Made by a program: the position numbers and the translations under genes
Source of the DNA: Streptomyces sp. CB00316
GTDB taxonomy: Bacteria > Actinomycetota > Actinomycetes > Streptomycetales > Streptomycetaceae
Direction: 5' to 3'
Assembly (NCBI RefSeq): GCF_001905595.1
Contig: NZ_LIXI01000007.1
Span: 310,001-374,000, forward strand
Length of the DNA stretch: 64,000 nt
Shown: piece by piece, positions 33,315 through 42,215 of the stretch
Layout: every line of letters begins with the position of its first letter
How positions within the stretch are numbered: the first letter of the stretch is position 1
Notes under the pieces: model-generated
Told to the model about the DNA's origin: nothing
What the model saw: only the letters and a program-made list of their open reading frames with translations
Databases searched by the model: none

Positions 33315-34255
33315 TAGCCCTGGCGGGCCAGGTCGGCCGCGCCCACGAGCCCTGCCTTGCCGCCGAGTTGGGCGGCGAGCACCTGGGCGTGCGGGCGCCA
33401 CTGGCCGCCGATCAGCCAGCGCCGGAACGACTTGCGGATCGGGTCGAGGACGAGCTCGCCCTCGTCCGAGACGCCGCCGCCGACGATGAACGCGGACGGG
33501 TCGAACAGCGAGGCGAGGTCGGCCAGTCCGGCGCCGGCCCAGCGGGCCAGCTCGCGGAACGAGTCGACCGCGACCGGGTCGCCCTGGCGGGCGGCCTCGC
33601 TGATGTGCTTGCCCTCGATACCGTCGATCGTGCCGTCGCCGAGGCCCAGCAGTATGGCGGCGTTCTCGGGGGTGGCGTTGGCGCGCTGCTTCGCGTACCG
33701 GACCAGGGCGCGGCCGGAGGCGTACTGCTCCCAGCAGCCCTGGCTGCCGCAGCCGCAGAGCAGACCGTCCGGGACGACCCGGATGTGGCCGAACTCGGCG
33801 GCCACGCCGAAGCGTCCGCGGCGCAGCTTGTTGCCGATGATGATGCCGCCGCCGAGGCCGGTGCCGAGCGTGATGCAGATGACGTCGTCGTGGCCTTGGC
33901 CGGCCCCGAAGCGGTACTCGCCCCAGGCGGCCGCGTTGGCGTCGTTCTCGACGACGACGGGCAGGCCGACACGCTGCTCGACCTTGTCCTTGAGCGGCTC
34001 GTGGCGCCAGTTGATGTTGGGCGCGAACAGCACGGTGGCGCGCTTGTCGTCGACGTAGCCGGCGGCGCCGATGCCGACGGCCTCCACCTCGTGGCCCTCG
34101 CTCGCGCCGGCCACCGCCGCGCAGATCGCGTCGACGATGCCTTCGGCCGTCGGGGGCGTCGCCACCTTGAACGTCGAGAGGATCCGGCCCTCTTCGTCGA
34201 CCACTCCAGCCGCGATCTTCGTGCCGCCGATATCGACGCCGATGGTGAGTCCCAT
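33314..34255 (-). CDS. glkA: ROK-family glucokinase
   Basis: A 313-residue kinase that phosphorylates glucose and, in Streptomyces, is central to carbon catabolite repression. Phosphate motif TIGVDIGGTKIAAGVVD, sugar-binding VVENDANAAAWGEYRFG, second phosphate segment ITLGTGLGGGIIIGNKLRRG, and the ROK zinc site GHIRV...LCGCGSQGCWEQYASGRA with its CXCGX2GCXE pattern are all intact. It starts at ATG 34255 with GAGGG upstream. Regulation in S. coelicolor is thought to be largely post-translational; I see no special operator here. Confidence 0.95.
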   Translation of the reverse strand: MGLTIGVDIGGTKIAAGVVDEEGRILSTFKVATPPTAEGIVDAICAAVAGASEGHEVEAVGIGAAGYVDDKRATVLFAPNINWRHEPLKDKVEQRVGLPVVVENDANAAAWGEYRFGAGQGHDDVICITLGTGLGGGIIIGNKLRRGRFGVAAEFGHIRVVPDGLLCGCGSQGCWEQYASGRALVRYAKQRANATPENAAILLGLGDGTIDGIEGKHISEAARQGDPVAVDSFRELARWAGAGLADLASLFDPSAFIVGGGVSDEGELVLDPIRKSFRRWLIGGQWRPHAQVLAAQLGGKAGLVGAADLARQG

Positions 34256-34317
34256 GAATCCCTCAGTTTCGGTCGAGCCCCGCTAGGGCCAACCGTACCC
34301 GAGGCAGCGCTCGGGCC

Positions 34318-34343
34318 CGGCCGGGACCGGTCGGTCCCGGCCG
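34318..34343. terminator. Palindromic hairpin after the DUF5304 gene
   Basis: CGGCCGGGACCG (34318-34329) pairs with CGGTCCCGGCCG (34332-34343). It lies 32 bases after the DUF5304 stop and before glkA on the same strand, so the two genes are probably separate transcripts. Confidence 0.7.
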
Positions 34344-34375
34344 ATGTGGAGCGGGCTGCCGGGTGGTGCGCCCGG

Positions 34376-34855
34376 TCAGTCCAGGTCGATGCGTTCGGTG
34401 CCGGAGGGGCCTTCGCCGCGGCCTTCGTCGCGGGGGTCGGACGGGTCGTCGGCGGCCTTGTCCGCGGGGGCGGCCTTGGCAGGGTCGGCCGCCGTGCGGG
34501 TCCAGCGGCTCTCCTGGCCCTCCACCGCCGAGCGGTAGGCGGCGAGCAGTTCGTTGCCCGCTGCGGCGAGGTGGTCGAAGACCTGCGGGTTGCGCTCGAT
34601 GACCGGTTCGACGGCGGACTTCGCCTGCCGGATGGCCTGCTGGACCGCGCCCTGGGCGGCGACACCGAGCAGCGGCGACTGGAGCGAGGAGACCTTGTCG
34701 GCGACCGCGTCGACCAGCTTGCGCAGTTCCTCGGCGGCGGAGCCGGGCTGCGGGCCGTACTGGGCGCGACGGCGGGCCTTCTCCGCCGCGAGGTCCTCGG
34801 CGCAGGCGTCGGCCCACGCGTCGCCGTCGACGGGACGATCGGTGGCTTCACTCAT
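34376..34855 (-). CDS. DUF5304 family protein
   Basis: A 159-residue soluble protein typical of Streptomyces. It begins MSEATDRPVDGDAWADACAE and has an amphipathic helical middle (EELRKLVDAVADKVSSLQSP, VQQAIRQAKSAVEPVIERNP), then an Ala/Asp/Gly-rich tail that looks disordered. Function unknown. It is placed between glkA and the ArsA-like ATPase on the same strand, with a hairpin separating it from glkA. Confidence 0.75.
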   Translation of the reverse strand: MSEATDRPVDGDAWADACAEDLAAEKARRRAQYGPQPGSAAEELRKLVDAVADKVSSLQSPLLGVAAQGAVQQAIRQAKSAVEPVIERNPQVFDHLAAAGNELLAAYRSAVEGQESRWTRTAADPAKAAPADKAADDPSDPRDEGRGEGPSGTERIDLD

Positions 34856-34980
34856 GGCGGACTCCTGCGACGCGGGTGCCGACCGCCGACGGGCGGCCGG
34901 CAGGGCTCGTGACTCGTACTACCGACGTTACCCGAATGGCCGCGGACCGTTCAGGAAGCGGGACGTACGCGGACGCGGGG

Positions 34981-36174
34981 TCACGGGGTGCGCGGCCAGA
35001 ACGCCGGGTCGGGCGTGAAACGGACCCGCAGGACGCCGTCCGTCAGAGCCGCGCCCGAGACCGTGCAGCGGCGCAGGGCCGAGGCGACCCGGACGATGCG
35101 GTGGAACGGGCCCACGGTCAGGAGCAGTTCCTCGCCCCGGCGGACCAGGCGCAGGTCCTCCTTCGTCGCGCCGGGCAGCGGCAGGCACCAGGCCAGCACG
35201 GACGGGCGGCCCCCCTCACCCGGCTCCTCCTCGATCCACCACGGGTCGTCCACCCGGCCCGGTCCCCGCTCGTCCGGCGCGGGGACGGTGAGCGCGGCCA
35301 GGTCGTCGGCGGTCCGGGGGGCGCGGCCCAGGTGCGGGGCCTCGTGGACCGGGACGTGCGGGGCCCACTCCTCGTGCCAGTGGCCCAGGCACTTCTCCTG
35401 CTGGGCGGCGAGATCGGCGAACCAGGGGTCGGAGGAGTGGCGGGGCAGGACCCGGGAGGCCACCAGCAGGTCGGCACGGAGCCCGTACAGGGCGAGGCCG
35501 GTGCGGGCGGTGCGCAGGGCGTCCTCGGCGGCGGGCCCGGGCTCGGCCACCAGGCGGAGCGTGGTGGCGCCGTCCTCGAGCAGGGCCTGGACGGCCGCGA
35601 GCTCCTCGTCCTTGCGGGAAGCGGCCTCGTACAGCCACTGCGCGGGCATCGGGACCCCGGCGAGCTGGGCGAGGACCGGGCGCAGGGCGCGGGCGGCCTG
35701 GCGTTCGGCGGGCAGCAGGCGGCGCAGATAGCGGCGGAGCTGCTCGGGGAGTGCCAGCAGGGCGAGGGCCTGGTCAAGCGGCGGGAGGTCGACCACGAGG
35801 GTGTCGTAGCCGCCGGTGGACCAGTCGCCGGCGGCCGCCCGGTGCAGGGTGTGCAGGAGGGCGAGCTGCGGGGAACCGGGGAGTTCGGTGAGCTCCTCGC
35901 CGTCCAGGCGCCCGGCCCCGACCAGGTCCAGCACGCCGGAGGCGCGCTCCTGGAGCTCGGTGAGTTCGGCGCGGAAGTGGGTGCCGGAGTCGATCCGGGC
36001 GTGGTCGAGGCGGTCGGTGACCGCGGTTGGCCCCGTGCCGGCGGGGAAGCCGGGTATGGACTCGGCGGAGACCAGGAGGGTGCGGCGGCCGCCCGCGGCG
36101 GCGGCCAGGGCGGTCGTCGCGGCGAGGGTGGTACGGCCCGCGCCGCCGGGGCCGGTGACCAGGACCGTACGCAT
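34981..36174 (-). CDS. ArsA-like ATPase with altered P-loop
   Basis: A 397-residue SIMIBI-class ATPase. The N-terminal P-loop reads TGPGGAGRTTLAA: the deviant Walker A of ArsA/Get3 (GKGGVGKTT) has both lysines replaced, by Pro and Arg. YDTLVVDLPPLDQAL is the Walker B/switch region. The last 70 residues (PGATKEDLRLVRRGEELLLT, then VGPFHRIVRVASALRRC) look like the small HSP20-like domain found on actinobacterial ArsA proteins. Length and order match a single-domain ArsA relative (synteny with Rv2184c). No arsenic genes are nearby. Substrate and whether ATP is hydrolysed are unknown. Confidence 0.8.
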   Translation of the reverse strand: MRTVLVTGPGGAGRTTLAATTALAAAAGGRRTLLVSAESIPGFPAGTGPTAVTDRLDHARIDSGTHFRAELTELQERASGVLDLVGAGRLDGEELTELPGSPQLALLHTLHRAAAGDWSTGGYDTLVVDLPPLDQALALLALPEQLRRYLRRLLPAERQAARALRPVLAQLAGVPMPAQWLYEAASRKDEELAAVQALLEDGATTLRLVAEPGPAAEDALRTARTGLALYGLRADLLVASRVLPRHSSDPWFADLAAQQEKCLGHWHEEWAPHVPVHEAPHLGRAPRTADDLAALTVPAPDERGPGRVDDPWWIEEEPGEGGRPSVLAWCLPLPGATKEDLRLVRRGEELLLTVGPFHRIVRVASALRRCTVSGAALTDGVLRVRFTPDPAFWPRTP

Positions 36175-36179
36175 CGCTC

Positions 36180-36629
36180 TCAGCCCTGCGGCATGGACTC
36201 GACGCGCTTCTTCAGACCGGCGAGCGCGCGGTCGATGATGACCTTCTCGGCCTTGCGCTTGATCATGCCCAGGAGCGGGATCTTGACGTCGACGGCGAGC
36301 CGGTAGGTGACCTCGGTGCGCACTCCGCCGGCCATCGGCGCGAGGGCGTACGTGCCGTCCAGCGAGCGCAGCATCTGGGACTTGACCAGGGTCCAGCTGA
36401 CTTCCTTGTCGCCCAGCCAGGTGTACTTGAGGACGTGGTCGTCCTTGATGGCTCCGGCGTCCAGGACGAGGCGGACCTGCTCGGCGCGGCCCTGGTCGTC
36501 CGTGGCCAGGACCTCTGCCTCCTTCACCTCGCCGGTCCACTCGGGGTAGCGGGCGAAGTCGGCGATCACGCTCATGACGTCGGCCGGTGCCGCCTCGATC
36601 GTGATGCTCGAGCTGGTGTGTTCAGCCAT
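36180..36629 (-). CDS. SRPBCC/START-like protein
   Basis: A 149-residue helix-grip protein of the polyketide cyclase/START group. It begins SSSITIEAAPADVMSVIADF followed by ARYPEWTGEVKEAEVL, the usual opening, and closes with the long helix KAEKVIIDRALAGLKKRVES. The fold makes a hydrophobic cavity for a lipid or other small ligand. It lies five bases upstream of the ArsA-like ATPase gene and is probably in one operon with it, as are Rv2185c and Rv2184c in mycobacteria. Ligand unknown. Confidence 0.88.
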   Translation of the reverse strand: MAEHTSSSITIEAAPADVMSVIADFARYPEWTGEVKEAEVLATDDQGRAEQVRLVLDAGAIKDDHVLKYTWLGDKEVSWTLVKSQMLRSLDGTYALAPMAGGVRTEVTYRLAVDVKIPLLGMIKRKAEKVIIDRALAGLKKRVESMPQG

Positions 36630-36738
36630 CGCCGTGGCCCTCCAGTGCGGTGTAACCGGTCGCGTTCGGCAGGAGCCTGCCGCTGTGCAGGCTATCGCGT
36701 GCCCGCCGCGCTCCGGTCCACGGCCCGGGCGCTTCCGG

Positions 36739-37548
36739 TCACCAGGTCAGCGCCCAGGGCGTCCCGGTGGAGGCGAAGTGCCCGACGTTGACGCACTCGG
36801 TGTCGCCTATCCGCATCCGGCGGACCAACGGCTGGTGAACATGGCCGAAAAGCGCGTACCGGGGACGGGTGACGCGGATGGCCTCCAGCAGGGCGGTGCT
36901 GCCGCGTTCGAAGCGGCGGGCGACGGTGTCGTACGTCAGCTCGGGGACGTCGGGCGGGATGTGCGAGCAGAGCACGTCGACCGGGCCGAGCGCCTCGACC
37001 TTGGCGGCGTACTCCTCGTCGCTGATCTCGTACGGAGTGTTCATCGGGGTCCTGAGGCCGCCGCCGACGAAGCCGAAGACCCGGCCGCCGATCTCCACCC
37101 GCTCGCCGTCCAGCACGGTGGTGCCGGGGAGGGCGTACTCGGGCCACAGGCGGGGGACGTCCACGTTGCCGTAGGTGGCGTACGTCGGGGTGGGGAAGGC
37201 GGCGAAGAGTTCGGCGTACTGCCTGCGTACCGCGCCGATGATCTCGGTGTTGCGGTCGCGGCCCGCCCACAGCTCACGGCCGAAGGCGCGGGCCTCCTCG
37301 TAGCGGCGGGCGGTGCGCAGCGCGACGATGCGGGTGGCGTTCTCCCTGCCGAACAGATCGGGGAAGATGCCGCGCGAGTGGTCGGCGTAGTCGAGGAAGA
37401 GCACCAGGTCACCGAGGCAGATGAGGGCGTCGGCGCCGTCCCCGGCGCGGGCCAGGGCCTCGGTGTTGCCGTGCACGTCGCTGACCACGTGGATCCGGGT
37501 GGAGCGCCGTGCGCCCGGCGCGGTCCCGTCCGCTTCGCTGCCTCGCAT
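36739..37548 (-). CDS. Metallophosphoesterase
   Basis: A 269-residue calcineurin-type phosphoesterase. Metal-binding motifs: IHVVSDVHGNTEAL, ICLGDLVLF, TYGNVDVP, LCSHIPPDVPE and LFGHVHQPLVRR. Five blocks in order show an intact binuclear site. The substrate could be a nucleotide, a phospholipid or a protein; nothing nearby tells which. ATG 37548 is chosen because TAGGGT (37556-37561, minus strand) lies seven bases before it, suggesting a leaderless mRNA; ATG or GTG starts upstream would overlap the box. Confidence 0.88.
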   Translation of the reverse strand: MRGSEADGTAPGARRSTRIHVVSDVHGNTEALARAGDGADALICLGDLVLFLDYADHSRGIFPDLFGRENATRIVALRTARRYEEARAFGRELWAGRDRNTEIIGAVRRQYAELFAAFPTPTYATYGNVDVPRLWPEYALPGTTVLDGERVEIGGRVFGFVGGGLRTPMNTPYEISDEEYAAKVEALGPVDVLCSHIPPDVPELTYDTVARRFERGSTALLEAIRVTRPRYALFGHVHQPLVRRMRIGDTECVNVGHFASTGTPWALTW

Positions 37549-37827
37549 GCGGATCACCCTAAAGCGCCCGTCCACGCGCGGGTAGACCGGCCGGACCTGC
37601 GGTTACTTTCGAGTCGTCACGCCGGTGGACTACTGTGCGCGAAAGGGCCATTTATATGTGTGATGCATAAGACATCTGGCCGGAACCCCCTATCGGGAAC
37701 CCAGTACCGGTGGGTAACGTCCGGGCAGTCCAGTCGTGCTCACCCCACTGAGCACCTGCCATTCTTGGACCGCAGCCGGTGCGTCACACAGAGCCGTGGC
37801 ACCGGAGCCCGATGAGGAGCAGCAGCC
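37549..37827. other. Intergenic stretch between the phosphoesterase and acyl-CoA ligase genes
   Basis: Contains the leaderless promoter of the phosphoesterase and a candidate promoter for the ligase: TTTCGA (37607-37612), 18 bases, TACTGT (37631-37636). The resulting leader of about 185 bases is unusually AT-rich for this genome around 37650-37675, with a possible GGCCA/TGGCC stem (37646-37650 and 37677-37681). I see no small gene. Confidence 0.4.
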
Positions 37828-39624
37828 TTGCGCGAGTTCAGCCTTCCGGCCCTGTACGAGGTCCCGACGGACGGCAATCTGACGGATCTCATCCGCCGCA
37901 ACGCCGCTCAGCATCCCGAAGTCGCGGTGATGAGCCGCAAGGTGGCCGGTGCCTGGACCGACGTCAGCGCCACCCAGTTCCTGGCCGAGGTGAGAGCCGC
38001 CGCCAAAGGTCTGATCGCCTCGGGCGTGCAGCCCGGCGACCGGGTCGCCCTGATGTCCCGCACCCGCTTCGAGTGGGTGCTGCTGGACTTCGCGATCTGG
38101 AGCGCGGGCGCGGTGACCGTGCCGGTGTACGAGACCAGCTCCGCCGAGCAGGTCCAGTGGATCCTCGGTGACTCCGGTGCGGTGGCGGTGCTTGTGGAGA
38201 GCGACGCGCACGCGGCCTCCGTGGCCTCCGTACGGGACGCGCTGCCGGAGCTGGAGCATGTCTGGCAGATCGACGCGGGCGCCGTGGAGGCGCTCGGCAA
38301 GGCGGGTGCCGAGGTCTCCGACGAGACCATGGACCTGCGGACGGTCAGCGCCAAGGCGGACGACCCGGCGACCATCGTCTACACCTCCGGCACGACGGGC
38401 CGCCCCAAGGGCTGTGTGCTGACCCACCGCAGCTTCTTCGCGGAGTGCGGCAACGTGGTGGAGCGGCTGAAGCCGCTGTTCCGTACGGGCGAGTGCTCGG
38501 TGCTGCTGTTCCTGCCCGCCGCCCACGTCTTCGGCCGGCTGGTCGAGGTGGCCTCGGTGATGGCCCCGATCAAGCTCGGCTGCGTCCCCGACATCAAGAA
38601 CCTCACCGACGAGCTGGCCTCGTTCCGGCCGACGCTGATCCTCGGGGTGCCCCGGGTCTTCGAGAAGGTCTACAACGCGGCCCGCGCGAAGGCGCAGGCG
38701 GACGGCAAGGGCAAGATCTTCGACCGGGCCGCCGACACGGCGATCGCCTACAGCCGGGCGCTGAGCACCCCGCGGGGCCCCTCGCTGGGGCTGAAGCTCA
38801 AGCACAAGCTCTTCGACAAGCTGGTCTTCGGCAAGCTCCGCGCCGTCCTCGGCGGCAAGGGCGAGTTCGCGATCTCCGGCGGTGCTCCACTGGGCGAGCG
38901 GCTCGGCCACTTCTACCGGGGCATCGGTTTCACGGTCCTGGAGGGCTACGGCCTGACCGAGACCTGTGCGGCGACCGCGTTCAACCCGTGGGACCGGCAG
39001 AAGATCGGCACGGTCGGGCAGCCGCTGCCCGGCTCGGTGGTCCGGATCGCGGACGACGGTGAGGTGCTGCTCCACGGCGAGCACCTGTTCACCGGGTACT
39101 GGAAGAACGAGTCGGCGTCGGCCGAGGCGCTGGCCGACGGCTGGTTCCACACGGGCGACATCGGCACCCTCGACGAGGACGGCTACCTCGCGATCACCGG
39201 CCGCAAGAAGGAGATCATCGTCACGGCGGGCGGCAAGAACGTCGCCCCGGCGGTGATCGAGGACCGCATCCGCGCCCACGCCCTGGTCGCCGAGTGCATG
39301 GTGGTCGGCGACGGCCGCCCGTTCGTCGGCGCGCTGGTCACCCTGGACGAGGAGTTCCTGAGCCGCTGGGCCGAGGAGCACGGCAAGCCGGCCGGCTCGA
39401 CCGCCCTGTCGCTGCGCGAGGACGCGGAGCTGCTGGCGGAGGTGCAGCGGGCGGTGGACGACGGCAACGCGGCGGTCTCCAAGGCCGAGTCCGTACGCAA
39501 GTTCCGGATCCTGCCGGCCCAGTTCACCGAGGAGGCGGGCCACATCACGCCGTCGCTGAAGCTGAAGCGGAACGTGGTGGCGAAGGACTTCGCGGACGAG
39601 GTGGAGTCGATCTACCGCGCGTGA
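37828..39624 (+). CDS. Long-chain acyl-CoA ligase (FadD15-type)
   Basis: A 598-residue AMP-forming enzyme that activates fatty acids with ATP and CoA. P-loop YTSGTTGRPKGCVL, A5 motif GYGLTETCAATAF, A7 GWFHTGDIG and A8-A10 ITGRKKEIIVTAGGKNVAP, with the terminal catalytic Lys in TPSLKLKRNVVAKDF. Such enzymes are peripheral to the membrane. The TTG start at 37828 has GAGGAG eight bases upstream. Synteny with M. tuberculosis Rv2187 (fadD15) next to pimB' supports a lipid-supply role. A strong terminator follows. Confidence 0.92.
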   Translation: MREFSLPALYEVPTDGNLTDLIRRNAAQHPEVAVMSRKVAGAWTDVSATQFLAEVRAAAKGLIASGVQPGDRVALMSRTRFEWVLLDFAIWSAGAVTVPVYETSSAEQVQWILGDSGAVAVLVESDAHAASVASVRDALPELEHVWQIDAGAVEALGKAGAEVSDETMDLRTVSAKADDPATIVYTSGTTGRPKGCVLTHRSFFAECGNVVERLKPLFRTGECSVLLFLPAAHVFGRLVEVASVMAPIKLGCVPDIKNLTDELASFRPTLILGVPRVFEKVYNAARAKAQADGKGKIFDRAADTAIAYSRALSTPRGPSLGLKLKHKLFDKLVFGKLRAVLGGKGEFAISGGAPLGERLGHFYRGIGFTVLEGYGLTETCAATAFNPWDRQKIGTVGQPLPGSVVRIADDGEVLLHGEHLFTGYWKNESASAEALADGWFHTGDIGTLDEDGYLAITGRKKEIIVTAGGKNVAPAVIEDRIRAHALVAECMVVGDGRPFVGALVTLDEEFLSRWAEEHGKPAGSTALSLREDAELLAEVQRAVDDGNAAVSKAESVRKFRILPAQFTEEAGHITPSLKLKRNVVAKDFADEVESIYRA

Positions 39625-39636
39625 GCGGTGTCACGC

Positions 39637-39687
39637 GTACGGAGGAGGGGCCCGCACCGGGAGTCGGTGCGGGCCCCTCCTCCGTAC
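39637..39687. terminator. Perfect 23-bp bidirectional terminator
   Basis: The arm GTACGGAGGAGGGGCCCGCA plus CCG (39637-39659) is matched by its exact complement at 39665-39687 around GGAGT. It separates the convergent acyl-CoA ligase and glycosyltransferase genes and reaches the latter's stop codon. Confidence 0.9.
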
Positions 39688-40830
39688 TCACAACAGCGTC
39701 TTGAGCTTCTCCGCCAGCAGGTCCCAGCGCCACTTCTCCTCGACCCAGGCCCGCCCCCGCTCCCCCATCCGCTGCCGCAGCTCCGGGTCGCCGAGCAGCG
39801 TCACGATCCGGTCCGCCGACTCCTCGGCACTGCTCCCGCGCACCACCCACCCGGTCTCGCCGTCCAGCACCGCGTCCGGTGCGCCGCCCGAGTCCCCGGC
39901 CACCACCGGCAGCCCGGTCGCGGACGCCTCCAGGTAGACGATCCCGAGCCCCTCCACGTCCAGCCCCCGCCGCCGGGTCCGGCACGGCATGGCGAAGACG
40001 TCCCCGGCCCCGTAGTGCGCGGGCAGTTCCGCCCACGGCACGGGCCCGGTGAACCGCACCGAGTCCTCCACCCCGGTCTCCACCGCGAGCCGCTCGAGGT
40101 CCTTGGCGTACGGGCCGCCGCCGACGATCAGCAGCACCGCGTCCGGGACCTGCGCCAGGATCGCGGGCATGGCCAGGATCAGCGTGTCCTGGCCCTTGCG
40201 CGGGACCAGACGCGAGACGCAGACGACCACCGGGCGGTCCGAGAGCCCGAGGCGGGCACGGACCCGGTCTCCGCCGGAGGCCGGGTGGAAGGTCTTCTCG
40301 TCGACGCCCGGCGGCAGTTGCACCATGCGGGCGGCCGCGTCCGGGGTGAGGGCGGCGGCGATCCGGGAGCGGGTGTACTCCCCCAGATAGGTGATCGTGT
40401 CCGTGCCCTCGCCGATCCTCCCCAGCAACTGCCGGGAGGCGGGCAGTTGGGCCCACCCGGCCTCGTGCCCGTGGGTGGTGGCCACCAGTCGCCGGGCGCC
40501 CGCGCGGCGCAGCGCCGGGGCCATCAGGCCGAGCGGGGCGGCGGCGCCGAACCAGACGGAGGTGCAGCCGTGTTCGCGCAGCAGGGCGGTGGCACGCTTG
40601 GTGACGCGCGGGGTCGGCAGCAGCATCGTCGTGCGGTCGCGGACCACGGTGAACGGCTGCTCGGCGTCGAAGGCGGCGGTGGCCGCCGCGCCCTCCTCGC
40701 CGCGCTTCCAGGTGGACGCGTAGACGACGACCCGGTCGGGATCCAGGCGCAGCGCCATGTTGTGCAGGAACGCCTGGATGCCGCCGGGGCGGGGCGGGAA
40801 GTCGTTGGTCACGATCAGGGTCTTGTCCAT
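39688..40830 (-). CDS. GT4 glycosyltransferase, PimB'-like
   Basis: A 380-residue GT-B fold enzyme. It starts TLIVTNDFPPRPGGIQAFLH, the usual GT4 opening. Donor-site motifs are VCVSRLVPRKGQDTLI, LLIVGGGPYAKDLERL and the E-x7-E region EGLGIVYLEASATGLPVVAG. Position next to the acyl-CoA ligase matches M. tuberculosis pimB' (Rv2188c), which adds a mannose to phosphatidylinositol mannoside at the inner membrane face. The ATG at 40830 follows a TACTGT box (40839-40844, minus strand) after eight bases. Confidence 0.88.
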   Translation of the reverse strand: MDKTLIVTNDFPPRPGGIQAFLHNMALRLDPDRVVVYASTWKRGEEGAAATAAFDAEQPFTVVRDRTTMLLPTPRVTKRATALLREHGCTSVWFGAAAPLGLMAPALRRAGARRLVATTHGHEAGWAQLPASRQLLGRIGEGTDTITYLGEYTRSRIAAALTPDAAARMVQLPPGVDEKTFHPASGGDRVRARLGLSDRPVVVCVSRLVPRKGQDTLILAMPAILAQVPDAVLLIVGGGPYAKDLERLAVETGVEDSVRFTGPVPWAELPAHYGAGDVFAMPCRTRRRGLDVEGLGIVYLEASATGLPVVAGDSGGAPDAVLDGETGWVVRGSSAEESADRIVTLLGDPELRQRMGERGRAWVEEKWRWDLLAEKLKTLL

Positions 40831-40889
40831 CGTGGCTGACAGTACCGAACGGCCGCGCTTCACGGCCCACGCCCTCACCCCCCGGCATC

Positions 40890-42215
40890 ATGGGCCGCCG
40901 GACCCGGGCCGGAGAGGGCCCCCGGACGGTGAGGGCGGCGGCGATGACGGGACGACGGGCATCCACCGGCGTACGACTGCCGCCGTACGGACTGCTGCCG
41001 TGCGCGGCCTGGGCGCTGACCCGGGCGGCGCTGCTGCTCAGTGTGTCCGGGGTGTTCTCCCTGGGCGGCCTCGATGTCACGGTGGACGTGTCGGTGATCT
41101 ACCGGGGCTGGTACGAGACGCTGCTCACCGGCACGTACCCGCTGGACGACGTCACGTGGCAGTACCCGCCCGGTGCCGCCCTCGCGATCCTCTCCCCCGC
41201 CCTGCTGCCCCTCTGGGAGTACGCGAGCGCCTTCTACGCCCTCGTCCTGCTCTGCGACGCGCTCGTGTTCGGGTTGCTGCTGTACGCGGGCCGGCGGCCG
41301 GGGATAAGGGCGGCGGGCGCGTGGGTGTGGGCCGTGGGGGTGCCGCTGCTGGGGCCGACCGTGTACGCCCGGTACGACCTGATGGTGACGGCGGTCGCGG
41401 TGGCGGCGCTGCTGGCAGGAGTGCGCCACCCGAAGGTGCTGGGAGTGCTGGCCGCGTTCGGGGCGCTGCTGAAGGTGTGGCCGGCGTTGGTGCTGGTGGG
41501 GGTCCGGCGGGGGCGGCCGACCCGGGCGGCCTGGTCGGCGGCGGCGCTGACGACGGCCGGTCTCGGTGTGGGCTTCGCGCTGTGGATGCCGGGGGCGTAC
41601 GCGTTCCTGGCCTTCCAGCGGGACCGGGGCCTGGAGATCGAGTCGCTGGGGGCGCTGTACTTCCACCTCGCGCGGCACGTCGGCTGGGAGGGGCGGGTGG
41701 AGCTGCACTACGGCTCCATGGAGTTCCTCGGCCCGCACGTGGGACTGGTCTCGACGCTGGCGCTGGGACTGGCCGTGCTCGCGCTGGGCTGGCTGCTGGT
41801 GTGGCGGCTGCGGGCCCGGACGTTCGCCGCCCACACCCCGGCGCAGGCCGCGTTCACGGCGGTGCTGCTGTTCACCACGACGAGCCGGGTGATCAGCCCG
41901 CAGTACGTGGTGTGGCTGGTCGGGCTGGCGGCGGTCTGCCTGGCGTTCCGGGGCGGCGGGATGTCGCGGCCCGCCGTGCTGGTGCTGGTCGCGGCCGCGG
42001 TGACGGTGCTGGAGTTCCCGGTGTACTTCGCCGAGGTGGTGGCGAGCGACGCGTGGGGCGTGGCGCTCCTGTGCGTACGGAACGGGCTCCTGGTGGCGGC
42101 CTCGCTGCTGGCCGCGCGGCGGCTGTGGCGCGAGACGGTGCCGGGGGTACGGTCCTGGGAGACGGCCGGGGCGGACCCGGCCCGCGGGGATCAGCCGAGC
42201 CGGGCGCTCAGGTAG
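40890..42215 (+). CDS. GT87-family membrane mannosyltransferase-like protein
   Basis: A 441-residue polytopic membrane protein with about ten hydrophobic helices. The first periplasmic-loop region VTVDVSVIYRGWYETLLTG has an acidic residue typical of GT-C enzymes, and TTTSRVISPQYVVWLVGLAA is the DUF2029 signature. Such enzymes use polyprenyl-phosphate sugars outside the membrane. The start is uncertain: ATG 40890, GTG 40929 and ATG 40944 are all possible. Its last 25 bases overlap the end of the facing lipoprotein gene. Together with the PimB'-like gene it suggests phosphatidylinositol mannoside or other glycolipid synthesis. Confidence 0.85.
   Translation: MGRRTRAGEGPRTVRAAAMTGRRASTGVRLPPYGLLPCAAWALTRAALLLSVSGVFSLGGLDVTVDVSVIYRGWYETLLTGTYPLDDVTWQYPPGAALAILSPALLPLWEYASAFYALVLLCDALVFGLLLYAGRRPGIRAAGAWVWAVGVPLLGPTVYARYDLMVTAVAVAALLAGVRHPKVLGVLAAFGALLKVWPALVLVGVRRGRPTRAAWSAAALTTAGLGVGFALWMPGAYAFLAFQRDRGLEIESLGALYFHLARHVGWEGRVELHYGSMEFLGPHVGLVSTLALGLAVLALGWLLVWRLRARTFAAHTPAQAAFTAVLLFTTTSRVISPQYVVWLVGLAAVCLAFRGGGMSRPAVLVLVAAAVTVLEFPVYFAEVVASDAWGVALLCVRNGLLVAASLLAARRLWRETVPGVRSWETAGADPARGDQPSRALR

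Noticed and set aside
39637..39687. Long perfect palindrome as an operator or small RNA
   Set aside because: It sits between two convergent stop codons with a short loop, the normal place and shape of a shared terminator.
40890..40944. Fixing the start of the GT87 gene
   Set aside because: Three in-frame starts (40890, 40929, 40944) have no clear ribosome site or -10 box; none can be preferred from sequence alone.
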